Below are positions 27,043 to 38,905 of a stretch of DNA of 64,000 nucleotides, piece by piece; the first letter of the stretch is position 1; the number at the start of each line of letters is the position of its first letter. Made by a program: the position numbers and the translations under genes. The notes under the pieces are model-generated. The model ran no database searches. It was given only the letters and a program-made list of their open reading frames with translations, and was not told the DNA's origin. The DNA is from Phorcus lineatus (lineage: Eukaryota > Mollusca > Gastropoda > Trochida > Trochidae), in NCBI GenBank assembly GCA_921293015.1, contig OV121086.1, positions 31,123,194 to 31,187,193 on the forward strand. The letters run 5' to 3'.

Positions 27043-28633
27043 AGCTGCCTAAATATTTATATTTAAATGTATTTTACTTTGCTTTAAATTTAATGGCAAA
27101 ATATGAACTTATTTTTTATATAGCAATCTCTGCTCACATCAACGTCATGTTTCAACGGACGGGACCAATCCAAGTTCATATTTCTGGAAACAGATTTGTT
27201 GAATAAACATTTCGCCTTTTAATTTATAATTTTCGTTGAATATTGTTTTAATTCTTGAAAAGAAATAACCATAAACATGCTGATATAAAATGAACACAAA
27301 ACAGACACAAAAACCAATAAGAGGTTTCTTGTTATTTATATATTAGTCATATTTGGAGTATATATGCCATTGAGATCGAACCTTCTCCGTCAAAACCTGA
27401 GATACCATAATCGATTCTGTCCATTATCATTGAGTTAAGGAACATATACAAATTACTTCAACTTGTTCTTAGAAAAATGGAAAGATTGTACGAGTTACAA
27501 TTTCAATTTATGAACATACTTGTTATCTTATTAATGGCCTTCGAGAGACTCGCATTTTGATTGCTTGAATTATCTGCGTCAGGCCTATGCGATCGAGAGG
27601 TCAAAGAGGAACCTGCCAGTTTGTGTTAATGGTGCCTTGTCAGATCTATAATTTGCATAACGTTGTACAGCAATATTTGATTTATTTTAATGAGATTGAT
27701 TTTCAACTATGCCAAGTAATCCATGGTTTGCGCTGTTTAAAAACAGAACAATATTATTATTCATGCAACGTTTTCTTTTCTATAACACTAACCTGAAATT
27801 TGATGAAATCATCCTTTGCTTGACAAACTCATTAAAAGCTACATGTGTGTCGAAAACTCACGGATTTAAAAAGTTTTAAATTCATTTACTTTTCTTGATA
27901 CTCTCACTATTTGATTGATATTGACGCAACAAGACATACCCTAGCTTGACATTTGATGAATACATATTTTGAAAATAAAATAATGGACGATACCAGGCTT
28001 ACCGTTATTTGATTTATAATGAAATTGATAAATTCATAATCCTCTTATTTGCAAAAGAGAAAACACTTAATTAATCTCTTTCATTTTCTTATGTAACTAT
28101 GGACATATTGGGAGAGGACTGAAAAAAGTAACAATTGATTCCAATCAATTTAACGTTTTATCACAATTAATCAAATCTATTGCGGCTATCATTCAGAATA
28201 AAAAATTGATTATGATTTTTTTATATTTAGACATATCATGTAGTCCTAATGGCATTGATAAGCAATAAGTTCATAAGTTTATGACTTGGCAAACCAAACA
28301 ATGCAAGATTTTGATGTAAGTTGTGATTTCCAAATAGTCAAATTTCTATGTATATGACAATGAACATAATCTACTAGGTTAATTAACATCGTTCTCATTA
28401 TTTCCTTTTAATTCACATTTTAAGAACATTTAATTGATGCATTGTAAGATTGTGTATTTAATGCTATATAATCAAAAACTTTTCAACTAGTAGTTAAGCA
28501 TGAGCAATAACTTACATTCAACAGCTAAAAGTAGAGAACGTAAAACACATGACAGTCATCGTAGGATCTTATAATACAAGTCATCAATCTGATTGATTGC
28601 ACAACTGATTTTCGATTGCATCCCATTAGACTT

Positions 28634-29001
28634 CATCCTGCTTCCTCAGCGTAATTGAATACGCTGATCAGAGTAATTGAATACGCTGATCGAGCTCCTT
28701 CGATATACCCTGATCTCTTTCGAGCCAAATCCCTCGTATGGCTGGCGCGGCTTGATGTTCGTGGCTGTGCTCACCTGTTATTATTTCAGCCAATGAAATG
28801 TTGTTATCCAATTGCAAGGAGCTTGAAGCTACTCTTTTGAACTTAACGGAATTTTACATCCGGGTTGTGCCGCTGTTGCTGGATGCGAGTCGTCTCATTG
28901 GCTGGTTATATAGCTAGCGATACGAGGCTTTTGGCCTAAAGGTTACCAGGGTATATGGAAGGAGCTGGATCAGCGGATTCGATTACGCTGATGTAGAAGG
29001 A
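28634..29001. mobile_element. MITE family C copy 1, with long inverted ends
   Basis: The left end TCATCCTGCTTCCTCAGCGT pairs with the complement of the right end (TCATCCTTCTACATCAGCGT). Pairing continues through GCTCCTTCxATATACCCTGG-like sequence for about 60 bp. The left side carries an extra tandem of GTAATTGAATACGCTGATC. The body shares TGCCGCTGTTGCTG and GAGTCGTCTCATTGGCT with 60637-60959. No transposase. Confidence 0.85.
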
Positions 29002-29698
29002 TGATTGCTGTAGACTTCTACATTTCTAGATTAGATGTAACATTTCATTGTGTGTTCAGTTTACTTATCATTTATGAACTTATATTTATTGAAATTCCCG
29101 AAATGAGTTCTAATAATATAATCATCTTTTCCCATAGATTAAAAACTACAACTTTTATAGATTATAAACTTTCCCTGTCACCTTGGAAAAATTCTGGCAA
29201 CAGCATTTTTTGACTGATTGAAATCAACAAGTCGAAGATTTTGAGGCAAATATAAGTAAGCTATTTCAGTAGACTAGCTTTGACATGTCCAATGACAGAA
29301 CGATAATAGTGGAGAATTATGCTGATAGATTTTTTCTGTATTTATAATTTTCGAAGTTGAAAAATGGTTACTTTAAAAAAGTTCTTCAGGTGATTTGTCA
29401 TCTACTGAACTCAAGGATCATGGATGACACCTGTATATTTCTGCAGAAGATACAATGGGGCTTGTTGATTTCTCTCTGTATTAAAAAAAAGAACCATTTA
29501 CTTGAAAGCATGATAATCTATAATAGGATTCCCGAATCTAATGACTAAAAGATCATTTGATTTCAAATTGATAACAAACATCATTTTGGAAAAAAACATT
29601 TAATTAAAATCCTTTTCCTCTAATGGAAAAGGGACATTAATGTTTTGACGAATACATTATTCAAATGGACCAACTACTATACCGTACTGACAGATGTT

Positions 29699-30880
29699 AT
29701 GTTATTCGTGTACGTGATGGGTTCCCACTCGCTCATGCTTTGGACACATAATTTCTTTTTGATTTTGTCTATACATACGGTGCTCACCAGGATATCTCAC
29801 TTCAAACACAAGAAACATGAACCTCTCAAACTGACCCATCACCTTTACCTGTCCACATCTACCTGTAAAACAGCTGTGCAGTGCTCTGCAGCGTGTATGT
29901 CCACACCTGGATGTGACCTTACTAATGTTGATTCTGGAAAATTGTACAAAAAGTATGAAACACGAGCCATTAACACGCAGGTAATAAGGAATTATGTTGA
30001 GCTTCTCGGGAACACTGTTGCCGAATTCAGAGCTGAAGAAAAGGAGATTGAGTATGTTCTTATGATTTCAAAGTATGGGCAAAAGAACACTACTAGACAC
30101 GTTTACAAAGTGTCGATGGCAACTGGAATAAGGGAAAAAACAAGAATCACTATGACCCAAACAGTGTTATCAATGGTTTATGACCATACATCCAACATTA
30201 TATTCTGGTCTCAGCCTGACGGAATATATGAACAAGTATTTGAATCTAGCTCCAAAAAGAAACTTACTTGTAAAAATGAATGGGTCAAGTATTTGAATAT
30301 ATATAAAAACAATATGTTTTATGTCCTGAAAGAAAGAAACAGTTGCATTTATACTCAATCGCTCTGTAAAAGCAAAGAGATGAAAATTTGGCTCTGTGTT
30401 AATAACACTTCCATTACTAATTTTGTGGTTGATGGCAACATAGCATGCATATCAGTCCATGGAAAGAGTAAATACAGTTCAATCAATTGTTTTGAAATGT
30501 CCTTCAAACGGAAAATCTATGCTCTATCACTCCCATCGAAGAAACGTGATTTCGAAAGTCTCGCCCTTCTGAAGGAACCCAACATTGGTATGCTTGTGTT
30601 TACCGAGAAATATTATCGAGGAAAACGTGACACTAAAATGGTTGAAATATCTGCAGAAGGGGTGTTTGGAAAGCCCAGAGAAATGCCTTCAAGGAGAAAC
30701 AAGAAAAAGGTGTATCTGATTCACGGCTATTTGATCTACACATTTAAACACTACAACAAAGTGGAACTTTGGGAGATATCTAAAAATGGCAAAATTGGAA
30801 AGAACACTTACAACTTTGAATATCCTTTCAGTAAAGGTTTCTCAACAGCAAGCAAGATAGTCAATTTAGCTTTTCTCTGA
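29699..30880 (+). CDS. Secreted PAN-like / YWTD-like repeat protein, paralogue 1
   Basis: An uninterrupted 393-codon frame; I do not recognise a named gene. The ATG at 29699 is chosen because it gives exactly the length of the downstream paralogue; ATGs at 29717 and 29735 are alternatives, and the frame also extends upstream without an ATG. Residues about 13-30 (LWTHNFFLILSIHTVLT) look like a signal peptide core. A cassette with cysteines at 56, 62, 66 and 72 (C-x5-C-x3-C-x5-C) resembles the centre of a PAN/apple module. From about 119 onward the protein is beta-rich, with FWSQPDG at 169-175 resembling one YWTD (LDL-receptor class B) blade; a whole beta-propeller is inferred, not shown. NTT and NTS sequons fit secretion. 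No transmembrane anchor is seen after the signal peptide. It lies between a broken copy and paralogue 2, all on the plus strand. A binding, adhesion or immune role is speculation. Confidence 0.8.
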   Translation: MLFVYVMGSHSLMLWTHNFFLILSIHTVLTRISHFKHKKHEPLKLTHHLYLSTSTCKTAVQCSAACMSTPGCDLTNVDSGKLYKKYETRAINTQVIRNYVELLGNTVAEFRAEEKEIEYVLMISKYGQKNTTRHVYKVSMATGIREKTRITMTQTVLSMVYDHTSNIIFWSQPDGIYEQVFESSSKKKLTCKNEWVKYLNIYKNNMFYVLKERNSCIYTQSLCKSKEMKIWLCVNNTSITNFVVDGNIACISVHGKSKYSSINCFEMSFKRKIYALSLPSKKRDFESLALLKEPNIGMLVFTEKYYRGKRDTKMVEISAEGVFGKPREMPSRRNKKKVYLIHGYLIYTFKHYNKVELWEISKNGKIGKNTYNFEYPFSKGFSTASKIVNLAFL

Positions 30881-32642
30881 AGAGATATCTAATATGGACT
30901 AATATGAAAAAGAATTATTCATCCAATTTATACATGAAGTATATGCTCGGTTTACAACTTATGAGTTGGAGACATGTTTAAGATCAGTTAACTGATTATC
31001 TTTTATCCAGCATGTGTGCAAACCACCTCAATGTTCTGCAGAAACTTTTATAGTGTTAGGGTTTTCTACAATGAATCGTTGAATAGTAAAAATGTCTTCT
31101 ATGAATTTGTAAAACTTTCAAAAGTCAATTTACTTGCTTTAGATTGGTATGAATAATATGATTCAATAGAACTTATGAACTTAAAAGGCGAAATAATAAT
31201 TTTTTTAAATGAATGAGATTTCTTTAATGATTCACAGAAAATGTCCACTGTCCACTGTTAAGGTAACCTAAATCAAACATTCTCAGCCATCTTTGCTCAT
31301 GTTTGGTTGTAAAATGGTCGTTTTTATCTCCTTCCTGCTATCCAAAATGAAACCAAAGAAAATATATGTCAAGCAGTCTATTCAAAACAATGTTGTGAGG
31401 ATGTTCAAGAACAATAAAAATGTGGACTAATTAAGATGAAAATAATAACGGCAATTGTGCTGAGAAGAGTAATCGTTTTTTTAAAAAGGTGTAGTTTATT
31501 CTGTTATTATATCAAAGTATTCGCCTTGCATTGTTACCCAAAGTTTGTATTAATTGAACATTCACTTTTATTCTTTGAACTACAAAGTTATTTCCATTTC
31601 AATCTATACTTACATGAGCATAGATTATATAATATATGTCTGCCATTGCATTTTTCCATTTGTCTTTAGGCTTATTACTATTTATTTTAAGATCTGAGGT
31701 TTTATTTCTAAGATCCCTTAATTAGTGTGTTCATGGCCGTCCTGACACTATCTTCACTTCCATTCAGATAATGCTGAGTTTACTACTGACTATATTTGTT
31801 TTCATTAACATGAAGTATGATGCGCTTAATATTTGGATTACACCGAATCATATTAGTAAATTTTTCTGTGTTAACAATGAATAAATAAGTTGAGATAATA
31901 TTCCTTGTTGGCTCACTATCTCAATTATGAACATTAAAGAAAGATGTCCCACAAAATACGTTTAAGACGTTGTAGAGAAATGATAAATAACTCATATGGA
32001 TAGTCAACTCTTATACATTGCATAAACAAAACATTTTGTTAAAGATACCTTAACCAATATCAAGCATGTGATTGGTAATTTATTTACACAAACAATATAC
32101 AATCATGGCTTCAGGGAGTATGTATTGCCATTAAGAGGTAAAAAAGCAAGAGCACTTAGGTTTTTGCCTTTCAGGTATTGTGACTCTCATAACTGGTGCA
32201 TATGATGCATATCTGCTACTAGACTGTATCATTATCAACGTCAGTTCTGTTTCCTAAAAACGCAGCGTGAATCATGATTTGAATACGTTTAAGAATTCCG
32301 GCATCAGTTTTTTGGGTTTTTTTATTATGCGAACAATGATGAATGTACCTGGGAGAGTCAAGTTGGCAACAGATCTGATGTTTTTGTTCACGTTACCTTA
32401 AATGATCATGAATCATGTAGCTTCAGCCAGGAAAGCCATTTGGGGGGAAATAATTATTGTTACTTTTTTCTATTCATAATTTCGAAAATTGTCAAATTAA
32501 TCATATATTTCTATCTTTAAGTGTCTTTTCATTCAACCAAGCTGAATTATCCTGATCGCCCTACAAAATCAAGTTTTACTTGACAAAAACATGTTCCTTA
32601 ACTCATCACTAAGCCATGATAGGTTAATCTTTTTGAGTCCAT

Positions 32643-32847
32643 TTCTCTACCTCAAATGATTAAAAAGGTTCACAAACAAATGACTGCCAGTGGTTTTGAC
32701 ATGATAGTTTCTCTAACCCTAAAGATGATCATGATTAGTAATAAGATGTTTAGACCCTCTGAAATAATGCAATTGACTCAACTATTTATAAATCGAGGAA
32801 CACATTTGAAGAAATAAAATCCAATAACAGTGCTACTGCGCCTTAAA
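32643..32847 (+). mobile_element. Repeat family E copy 2
   Basis: TCTCTACCTCAAATGATTAA, then TAATAAGATGTTTAGACCCT and GTGCTACTGCGCCTTAA. Same orientation and order as 18306-18515. Confidence 0.75.
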
Positions 32848-34189
32848 TGTTCGTGTATACAAAACAAAAGATCTTTAAGATAACATTTGACTTTCATAAA
32901 TATTTCACACAATGACAGCAAAAATAAATTTGTTTATTCATTTGAAATAAAAAAAATTGTAAAGGTATGATGTAGAAAAATGCAAAATGTGAAAATTGCT
33001 ACTTGTGAAAAGGCACGTGATCCAGGGGTAGAAAAACTGCTAATAATCGACTATTAATCGTTCATGATTGAAAAAATACTTAATACGTGCTAAAACTTAG
33101 ATAATTATGTAAACACAAGTATTGTCTGAAAAATGAAAGTTGACATCAAATTCCCTTTTTTCTTGCATGTTCATTGTCACGATGCTTTGACCATAGATAC
33201 TGGTTTGTAGAATATTGCAAGATCCCAGGTGAGGAGAAAACATTACAAAATGTAGTTCTTAGTCGCTTTAGATTAACGTTAACACTTTATCTGAGAGGCC
33301 TTATAGTTGACAAATTCCGTTGCTTTACACTCATGAAAAAGAACACCATATTCAGGAGAAATTAAGAGCTATTGGACTGCTCAGTGAATATATGCTGACA
33401 ACTTTCACGTGTTGCCAATAACATTGGACTATGAGAAGGTCGAAATTGTATCGGATATAAATCATTACAGTGATTGTTAGGACCGCAAGGTTCGTCACTG
33501 ATTGAACAAGTCATCAAAAGTTATCAATTTCGAACAGACACTTCCTTTTGGGATATGTTGAAGCCCGATTTTAAGCTTTGAAGAATCAAAATGAGCACCT
33601 GAAAATATTTTTTTACTCAACCTGAGTTTTGATTGTCAAAATGTAAATATCGTTTCATCAACGTAAATTTGAGAGGAATAGTGTATCTATTGCAGATAAT
33701 TCATCTAAAGCTTCTATTTTCATTCGTTCTTAAAAACAAATTACGAAATCTTCCTTTTGATCTTCAGTTTATTCAAAAGAAAAATGTAAAAATGCTTAGA
33801 AATAGCATTTGGATACCTCGTGAGTCATAACTTTTCCGTTATAATCTGAAAATATCTGAAAATACACTAAAACATTACAGATTAATGTATATTGCTAAGA
33901 CTATCGACAGACAATTATGACATTTCAAACATTTAAGATTATACATTCTCTTTGATTTGTCAGCTCAAAAGCAATTGTTCAATTGTTTAAAATCCAAAAG
34001 TAATGATAAATAACATATATACCTTATTAGTTGTTTTGTTTCCATATAATGTTTGAAGCTTTGGATGTGTATAAAATCAATTCTCACAATTTATTATACC
34101 TTATCAAAATATATTCACATAGAAAATGACATTTCTGATGAATGTATATATATGATAAAAAGTATGATTAATATACAAACTGTTATCGA

Positions 34190-34293
34190 AAATGAAAAGC
34201 ATTTTGCTCTAATGGCAAAAGCAAATAATTCTTTGGTGAAAAGTTGTTCAATACGACAAGAGCTTCACTTGGACTAACAGAAAAAATATTCTA
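34190..34293 (+). promoter_or_regulatory. Leader block shared by the three family members
   Basis: The bases before paralogue 2 (CTCTAATGGCAAAAGC, then TTCTTTGGTGAAAAG and TTGTTCAATA) recur before the broken copy (26025-26075: CTCCAGTGGAAAAAGG, TCTTTAGTGAAATG, GTTCAATA) and in part before paralogue 1 (29612-29635: CTCTAATGGAAAAGG). This is probably part of the duplicated unit holding the 5' untranslated leader or proximal promoter. I cannot place a transcription start or a TATA box with confidence. Confidence 0.4.
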
Positions 34294-35475
34294 ATGATGT
34301 TAATGATGGATGCATACTCAGCCATACTTTTGAACATTGTTGTCCTTCTGTTCTTGTCAATACACTTGGTGGACACTCGGACATCTCACTTCACACACAA
34401 GAAACATGAACCTTTCAAACTGACCAATCACCTTTACCTGTCCACATCTACCTGTAAAACAGCTGTGCAGTGCTCTGCAGCGTGTATGTCCATATCTGGC
34501 TGCTTCCTTGTTGATGTTGAATCTGGGAAATTGTACAAAGAGGTTGAGACACTTGCCACCAAGACTCAGGTGGTAAGGAACTTTGTTAAGTATCTCGAGA
34601 ACAATTTTTATGAATTAAGAAATGAAAGGAAGAAGGTTGAGTATATACTGATAGTCTCAAAGTATGGGACAACGAAAAAAGCAAGGTCTGTTTACAAAGT
34701 GTCCTTGAAAACAAAACTGATGGAACGGACAAGAATCACTATGACAAAAACAGTGCTATCAGTAGTTTTTGACCGTCCATCAAACACTTTCTTTTGGGCT
34801 CAGCCAGACGGAATGTATAAACAAGTCATGGGATCTAACTCGAAAGGAAAAAGAATTTCGAATCAAACTTGGGTTAATGATTTGAATATATACAATGATA
34901 AAATGATTTATTACTCGAACAAAGGTAATGATAATTTTATTTTCACTTGCTCACTAAGCAAAAGTTATGACCCCAAAATATGGCTTACCTTATATAATAC
35001 TTCCATTTCCAATCTTGTGGTTGATGGCAACATTGCATGCTGGATTACACACGAAAAAGGAGAATTAAACATTTCGATTAAATGTGTTGAGCTGTCAACG
35101 AAAAAGGAAATCTACATGAAAACAACCTTGCTGGTAGATGGTGATTTTCGAAGTTTGGCCCTTCTCAAGGAAGATGACTATGGTATGCTTGTCTTTGTTG
35201 AGACCAATTATCGAGGTACATATCTCACCAAAGCAGTGGAATTTATTTCAGGAAGACTATTCAGAAAACCAAGAGAACTTGTTATTGAAAAGACTAACAG
35301 GCGTGTGTTTTTGGTCCGGGGTCATTTGATCTTCACATTCGAATGCAACAACAAAGTGGAAGTTTGGGAAATATCTAAACAAGGCATTCTTGGAAAGAAA
35401 ACTTTGTCAACACACTATCCTATTGTTAAAGGTTTATCAAAACCATTCAAGACGGTACATGTGGCTTTTCTCTGA
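34294..35475 (+). CDS. Secreted PAN-like / YWTD-like repeat protein, paralogue 2
   Basis: An intact 393-codon frame from ATG 34294, with further in-frame ATGs at 34297, 34303 and 34306. Residues about 9-28 are a strong hydrophobic signal peptide (SAILLNIVVLLFLSIHLVDT). The cysteine cassette has C54, C60, C64 and C70. Over the 36 residues beginning HKKHEP it matches paralogue 1 at 32 positions by my count. The region after about residue 115 matches only around half as well, but keeps RITMT, the FWAQPDG blade-like motif, NIACWIT, SLALLKE, GMLVF and VWEIS. Both proteins end in VAFL or LAFL, and the DNA around the stop is shared (GCTTTTCTCTGAAGAGATAT). Sequons NQT, NTS and NIS are present. A polyadenylation signal (AATAAA near 35714) lies about 240 bases past the stop. 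No coding introns. Function is unknown; tandem duplication with divergence suggests a diversifying extracellular family. Confidence 0.82.
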   Translation: MMLMMDAYSAILLNIVVLLFLSIHLVDTRTSHFTHKKHEPFKLTNHLYLSTSTCKTAVQCSAACMSISGCFLVDVESGKLYKEVETLATKTQVVRNFVKYLENNFYELRNERKKVEYILIVSKYGTTKKARSVYKVSLKTKLMERTRITMTKTVLSVVFDRPSNTFFWAQPDGMYKQVMGSNSKGKRISNQTWVNDLNIYNDKMIYYSNKGNDNFIFTCSLSKSYDPKIWLTLYNTSISNLVVDGNIACWITHEKGELNISIKCVELSTKKEIYMKTTLLVDGDFRSLALLKEDDYGMLVFVETNYRGTYLTKAVEFISGRLFRKPRELVIEKTNRRVFLVRGHLIFTFECNNKVEVWEISKQGILGKKTLSTHYPIVKGLSKPFKTVHVAFL

Positions 35476-35710
35476 AGAGATATCTGATATTCACTGTTTT
35501 CAAATTGATTTGAATCTGTTGTCTGATTGATATTTTCTTTGAAAGCAATTACTTATTTGAAAAATTACCTCCATATAACCAACTTCTTTGTGATGTCTTG
35601 TTTTCAGAATTTAATTTATTATGTTTTGAAAGAAAAACTAGAAAGTAACTTTAAACTTAAACTTTCACAGAAACTCTTCTATGCTTCTATATTTCTTCTA
35701 CATAATTTGC

Positions 35711-35716
35711 GTGAAT
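35711..35716 (+). terminator. Candidate polyadenylation signal of paralogue 2
   Basis: AATAAA in the context GTGAATAAACATT. A matching GTTGAATAAACATTTC lies at about 27200 after the broken copy, so the signal seems to belong to the duplicated unit. In paralogue 1 the matching place has GAATCGTTGAATAG (about 31075), so that gene may use a later AATAAA at about 31410. Confidence 0.5.
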
Positions 35717-35951
35717 AAACATTGTGCATTAGCCATTTTGCCTGTTTTTAAGATGGTTGACATTGGAGTTTAAGATACAACTTACCTAGAGTTATGACAA
35801 ATATATCTTATAACTTATAATAAGATTCCGTAGCTCTTCATAATACACTGAAGTGGATATCCCCGATAAAAAAAATTTTTATTTCACTTCTATTTCTCCT
35901 ATTGCATTTCTCAAACAAACGAAGATTTGTTCGGTTAAGCTACGCAAATCA

Positions 35952-36010
35952 ATTTCCTTACCTGAAATGATTAAAAGGTCTTCACACATAGATTCCCGAT
36001 AATTGTTTTT
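35952..36010 (+). mobile_element. Repeat family E, 5' fragment
   Basis: CCTTACCTGAAATGATTAAA then GGTCTTCACACA matches the first 60 bases of the family; the remainder is absent. Confidence 0.55.
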
Positions 36011-36235
36011 ACTTCATAAATGATAACTTATTCAACGTTTTTTAGTCTGGTTTTACAATAACAACGTCATTTGTCATAATTTCAAAAAAGTTCATAATCA
36101 TAGATCATAAACGCAAAGCTTAGATATATCCATATATAATTTAGATATATATAAGTGTCACTCGAATGTCAACATTATTGTTACACTCTTGAGGATAAAT
36201 CATCTGTATGCTAAGTCATAACCTATTAAAGGGGC

Positions 36236-36479
36236 AGTCTTAACATTTTCCAAAATAGACTTTAGTATGTCTTGTATGAATGTATTACATTTCGCGGTTC
36301 AAACATCCATTTCTCATCCAGCTTTATAGAAGAAATAGAATAAGCTTAACTGAACACGGTACTTTCGCTAAAGGACTGCTTCTTTTGATTAAGAAATGTT
36401 CTTGAAATTGATGTCATTTATTTTTCATTTAAATGAGGTCTCTTTATTGAAATAAAAAAACTTGCCACTGCCCCATTAA
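36236..36479. mobile_element. Short TTAA-ended MITE (244 bp)
   Basis: TTAAAGGGGCAGT at the left and ACTGCCCCATTAA at the right form near-perfect 13-bp inverted ends. The interior is non-coding and distinct from family A. Confidence 0.7.
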
Positions 36480-36562
36480 CTTTACACACAAAAAATGTTT
36501 GCTGATAATTAACTTAATCAAAAAAGTTAGATGGTTTAAACTAACTATGAATTAACTTTTTA

Positions 36563-36676
36563 AAATATTTGATAATATTTGATGAAATTTGATTAAATGT
36601 GATAATATTTGATGATATTTGATAATATTTGATAATATTTGATGATATTTGATAATATTTGATGATATTTGATAAT
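36563..36676. repeat. Decamer tandem repeat (AATATTTGAT / GATATTTGAT)
   Basis: About 11 ten-base units alternate between the two variants. Confidence 0.93.
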
Positions 36677-36724
36677 GAATTGCTTGATGACATCTGTTTT
36701 CACCTAGATTTTCAAATATTTTCG

Positions 36725-36925
36725 AGGTTTGAATACAAAACTGCCGTGTTCAAGTTATGTTAAATTTATGACGCAGTATGGGCGTTAATATAACATTTCG
36801 CCGAGAACGTCATATGTAATAAATTTAAGAGTTCATGCTTGAGGGGTTACCATTGTTGAATTTCTTGAAAGATATAAATTGAAGGCCGCTTAATTATTCA
36901 GAAGCATAGGATAAGTGAACATTTA
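36725..36925 (+). mobile_element. Repeat family F copy 1
   Basis: ATTTATGACG, CATTTCGCCGAGAACGTCAT, TTTAAGAGTTCATGCTTGAG and CATTGTTGA align with 48560-48735 in direct orientation. No inverted ends seen. Confidence 0.75.
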
Positions 36926-38639
36926 TGTATTTCCCACGTAACAGGAAAATATTACATAAACTTTGATAAATACAAGTAATAACTAAATAATAAACTTTGA
37001 ACGTATTTGAAGCTTTTGTTTAAGTTGTTTGTTTGAAAGATTTTATTTCTTTTATCTATATTTTATTTTGGTATGCAGGTTTTACAATATAAAATTGGTT
37101 TGCATAAAGGACAAATGAACAATATCGTGAAAAATATTTTCGTTTTATTATTTCAATTAAATGTAAGTATGAATATACATATCTTGTATATCTTGAATAC
37201 ATGTTTTGTATGATACCTTTTCATAATGAAAACTAATGCTGATGTGAGCTAAGAGATCGCCTTAACATCTAAAAAAAATCAAAATCTTTTTCGATATGTG
37301 ACGCCATTGGCATTTTTTTAAAATGTATATTTTGATAAAACATTTGACTTTTTATTGAATGATTTACACTATTATCATCTTTGCCATTAACTCTGATATT
37401 CAATTATTTCAGCGTGAAAATCATTGTTCATATGTTGCTAGAACGGGTTTTCATGATAGTTAAGCAAAGGCCTACGTGTGTACATGTAGTCAACAGTCAT
37501 TATCTATTCATCATACATGATATATAACTATAGAAAGCCCAGTAATAGACAGGTATCAGTGGATCAATCAATACTAAAAGCCAAATGTAAAAATTATGAC
37601 ATTTCAAATATATTTTGAGACAAAAATCGCAAATCATTTTGGAAAGTTCAGTTTAAACGCCAATATTTCAAATGTTGGATATTAAAACCAAAAAAATTCA
37701 TAAAAACAAAATTTGGAAATAAAGTCTAGGATAACATTATCTTTGTTTCTTTAAAGATATAAACAATAAATGTATATTCAGCATCTACTTTAAATGATCT
37801 AATATTATGTGTCAAATACGGTTTTAAGAATTCATAAAGTAAATCATGCATTATTGTAAAGAATTACAAGATGACAAAGCATACAAACAAAACACTAATC
37901 ACAAGAAAGATCACACAGAGTTTCATCACTGAACTGTATGATTGGGTACAAACAAAAAGTTCGATTGCAAAATATATTGCGTAATATATGAACTGGTTAT
38001 ATTTGACGTAAAAGGGATATTCAAATATGAGACTAACAATAAAATTTCTCAAATGTCGAGCTTGAAAATTCATGTTTGAAATCGTTGTTACTTAATAGAC
38101 ATTTCAAACGTAAAAATATTTTAGAAATCATTAAAAACCTTTCTATGTACATTTTGCTTATTGTGCATATTTGGTATTCATCATAAGTCATCATTGACGA
38201 GAGAGAAGTTGACGTGTGGAACATTTAAAGCCGTTGACATCTAAGTGATTAGACAAGATTTAGCCTTAGGTGAAGTCTGCACTCCTTCGCTTAGACAGTT
38301 TAATAGCACCTGGATTTGTGATACTATAATGCACCTTTTTAAAATTTCTGAATTTACGTAATATTTAACTAAAAAGTGCATAGAAATCACGATTTTGTAA
38401 TTTTGCATGAAGTAATTCTTTTCTGTTGATGTTTGAATGACAGACTGCAATTCAATTTATTATTATTATTTTTTACTTTTTTGATAATTAAAAGATGTTT
38501 TTTCAATGCTGTTGATCTATTCGAAATACCCGGCAAAGAATCAAAGTAACTTACCTGTTCCCTCAGAAGTTATTGAGAGTGTTTCTAGTCAACAACATCT
38601 GGCATCATTTGAAGCTACATAAATCATCATTGTATAAAT

Positions 38640-38742
38640 TAAAGAGTCACTCCGTAATTTTCATCACATATTATTTACCTTTGATACGAACCTAAATGTC
38701 ATATGTGGTGATATAAAATCAAAACATCTTACAGTACACCCA
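38640..38742 (-). mobile_element. MITE family A, half copy
   Basis: TTAAAGAGTCACTCCGTAAT, then ATATTATTTACCTTTGATAC and TGATATAAAATCAAAACATC match the right half of 3350-3825 in reverse. The match stops where the TTCTAGAA array region begins. Confidence 0.75.
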
Positions 38743-38759
38743 TAAATAAACATACCCCG

Positions 38760-38905
38760 TATCTAGAAACACACTAGAAACACACTAGATACGCACTAGA
38801 TACGCACTAGAAACTTTCTAGAACGTATCTAGAAACTTTCTAGAACGTATCTAGAAACTTTCTAGAACGTATCTAGAAACTTTCTAGAAATTTCTAGAAA
38901 TTTCG
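38760..38905. repeat. TTCTAGAA (heat-shock-element-like) array, left
   Basis: About four units of 22 bp (GAACGTATCTAGAAACTTTC-type), preceded by divergent CACACTAGAAA units. At 38882-38904 five alternating TTC/GAA triplets stand in perfect 5-bp phase, the HSF-binding consensus. Orientation is opposite to 46297-46440. Confidence 0.9.

Noticed and set aside
29645-29698. Upstream extension of paralogue 1 to position 29645
   Set aside because: It would start at TTG, not ATG. The 29699 ATG gives the same length as paralogue 2 and places the signal peptide near the N-terminus.
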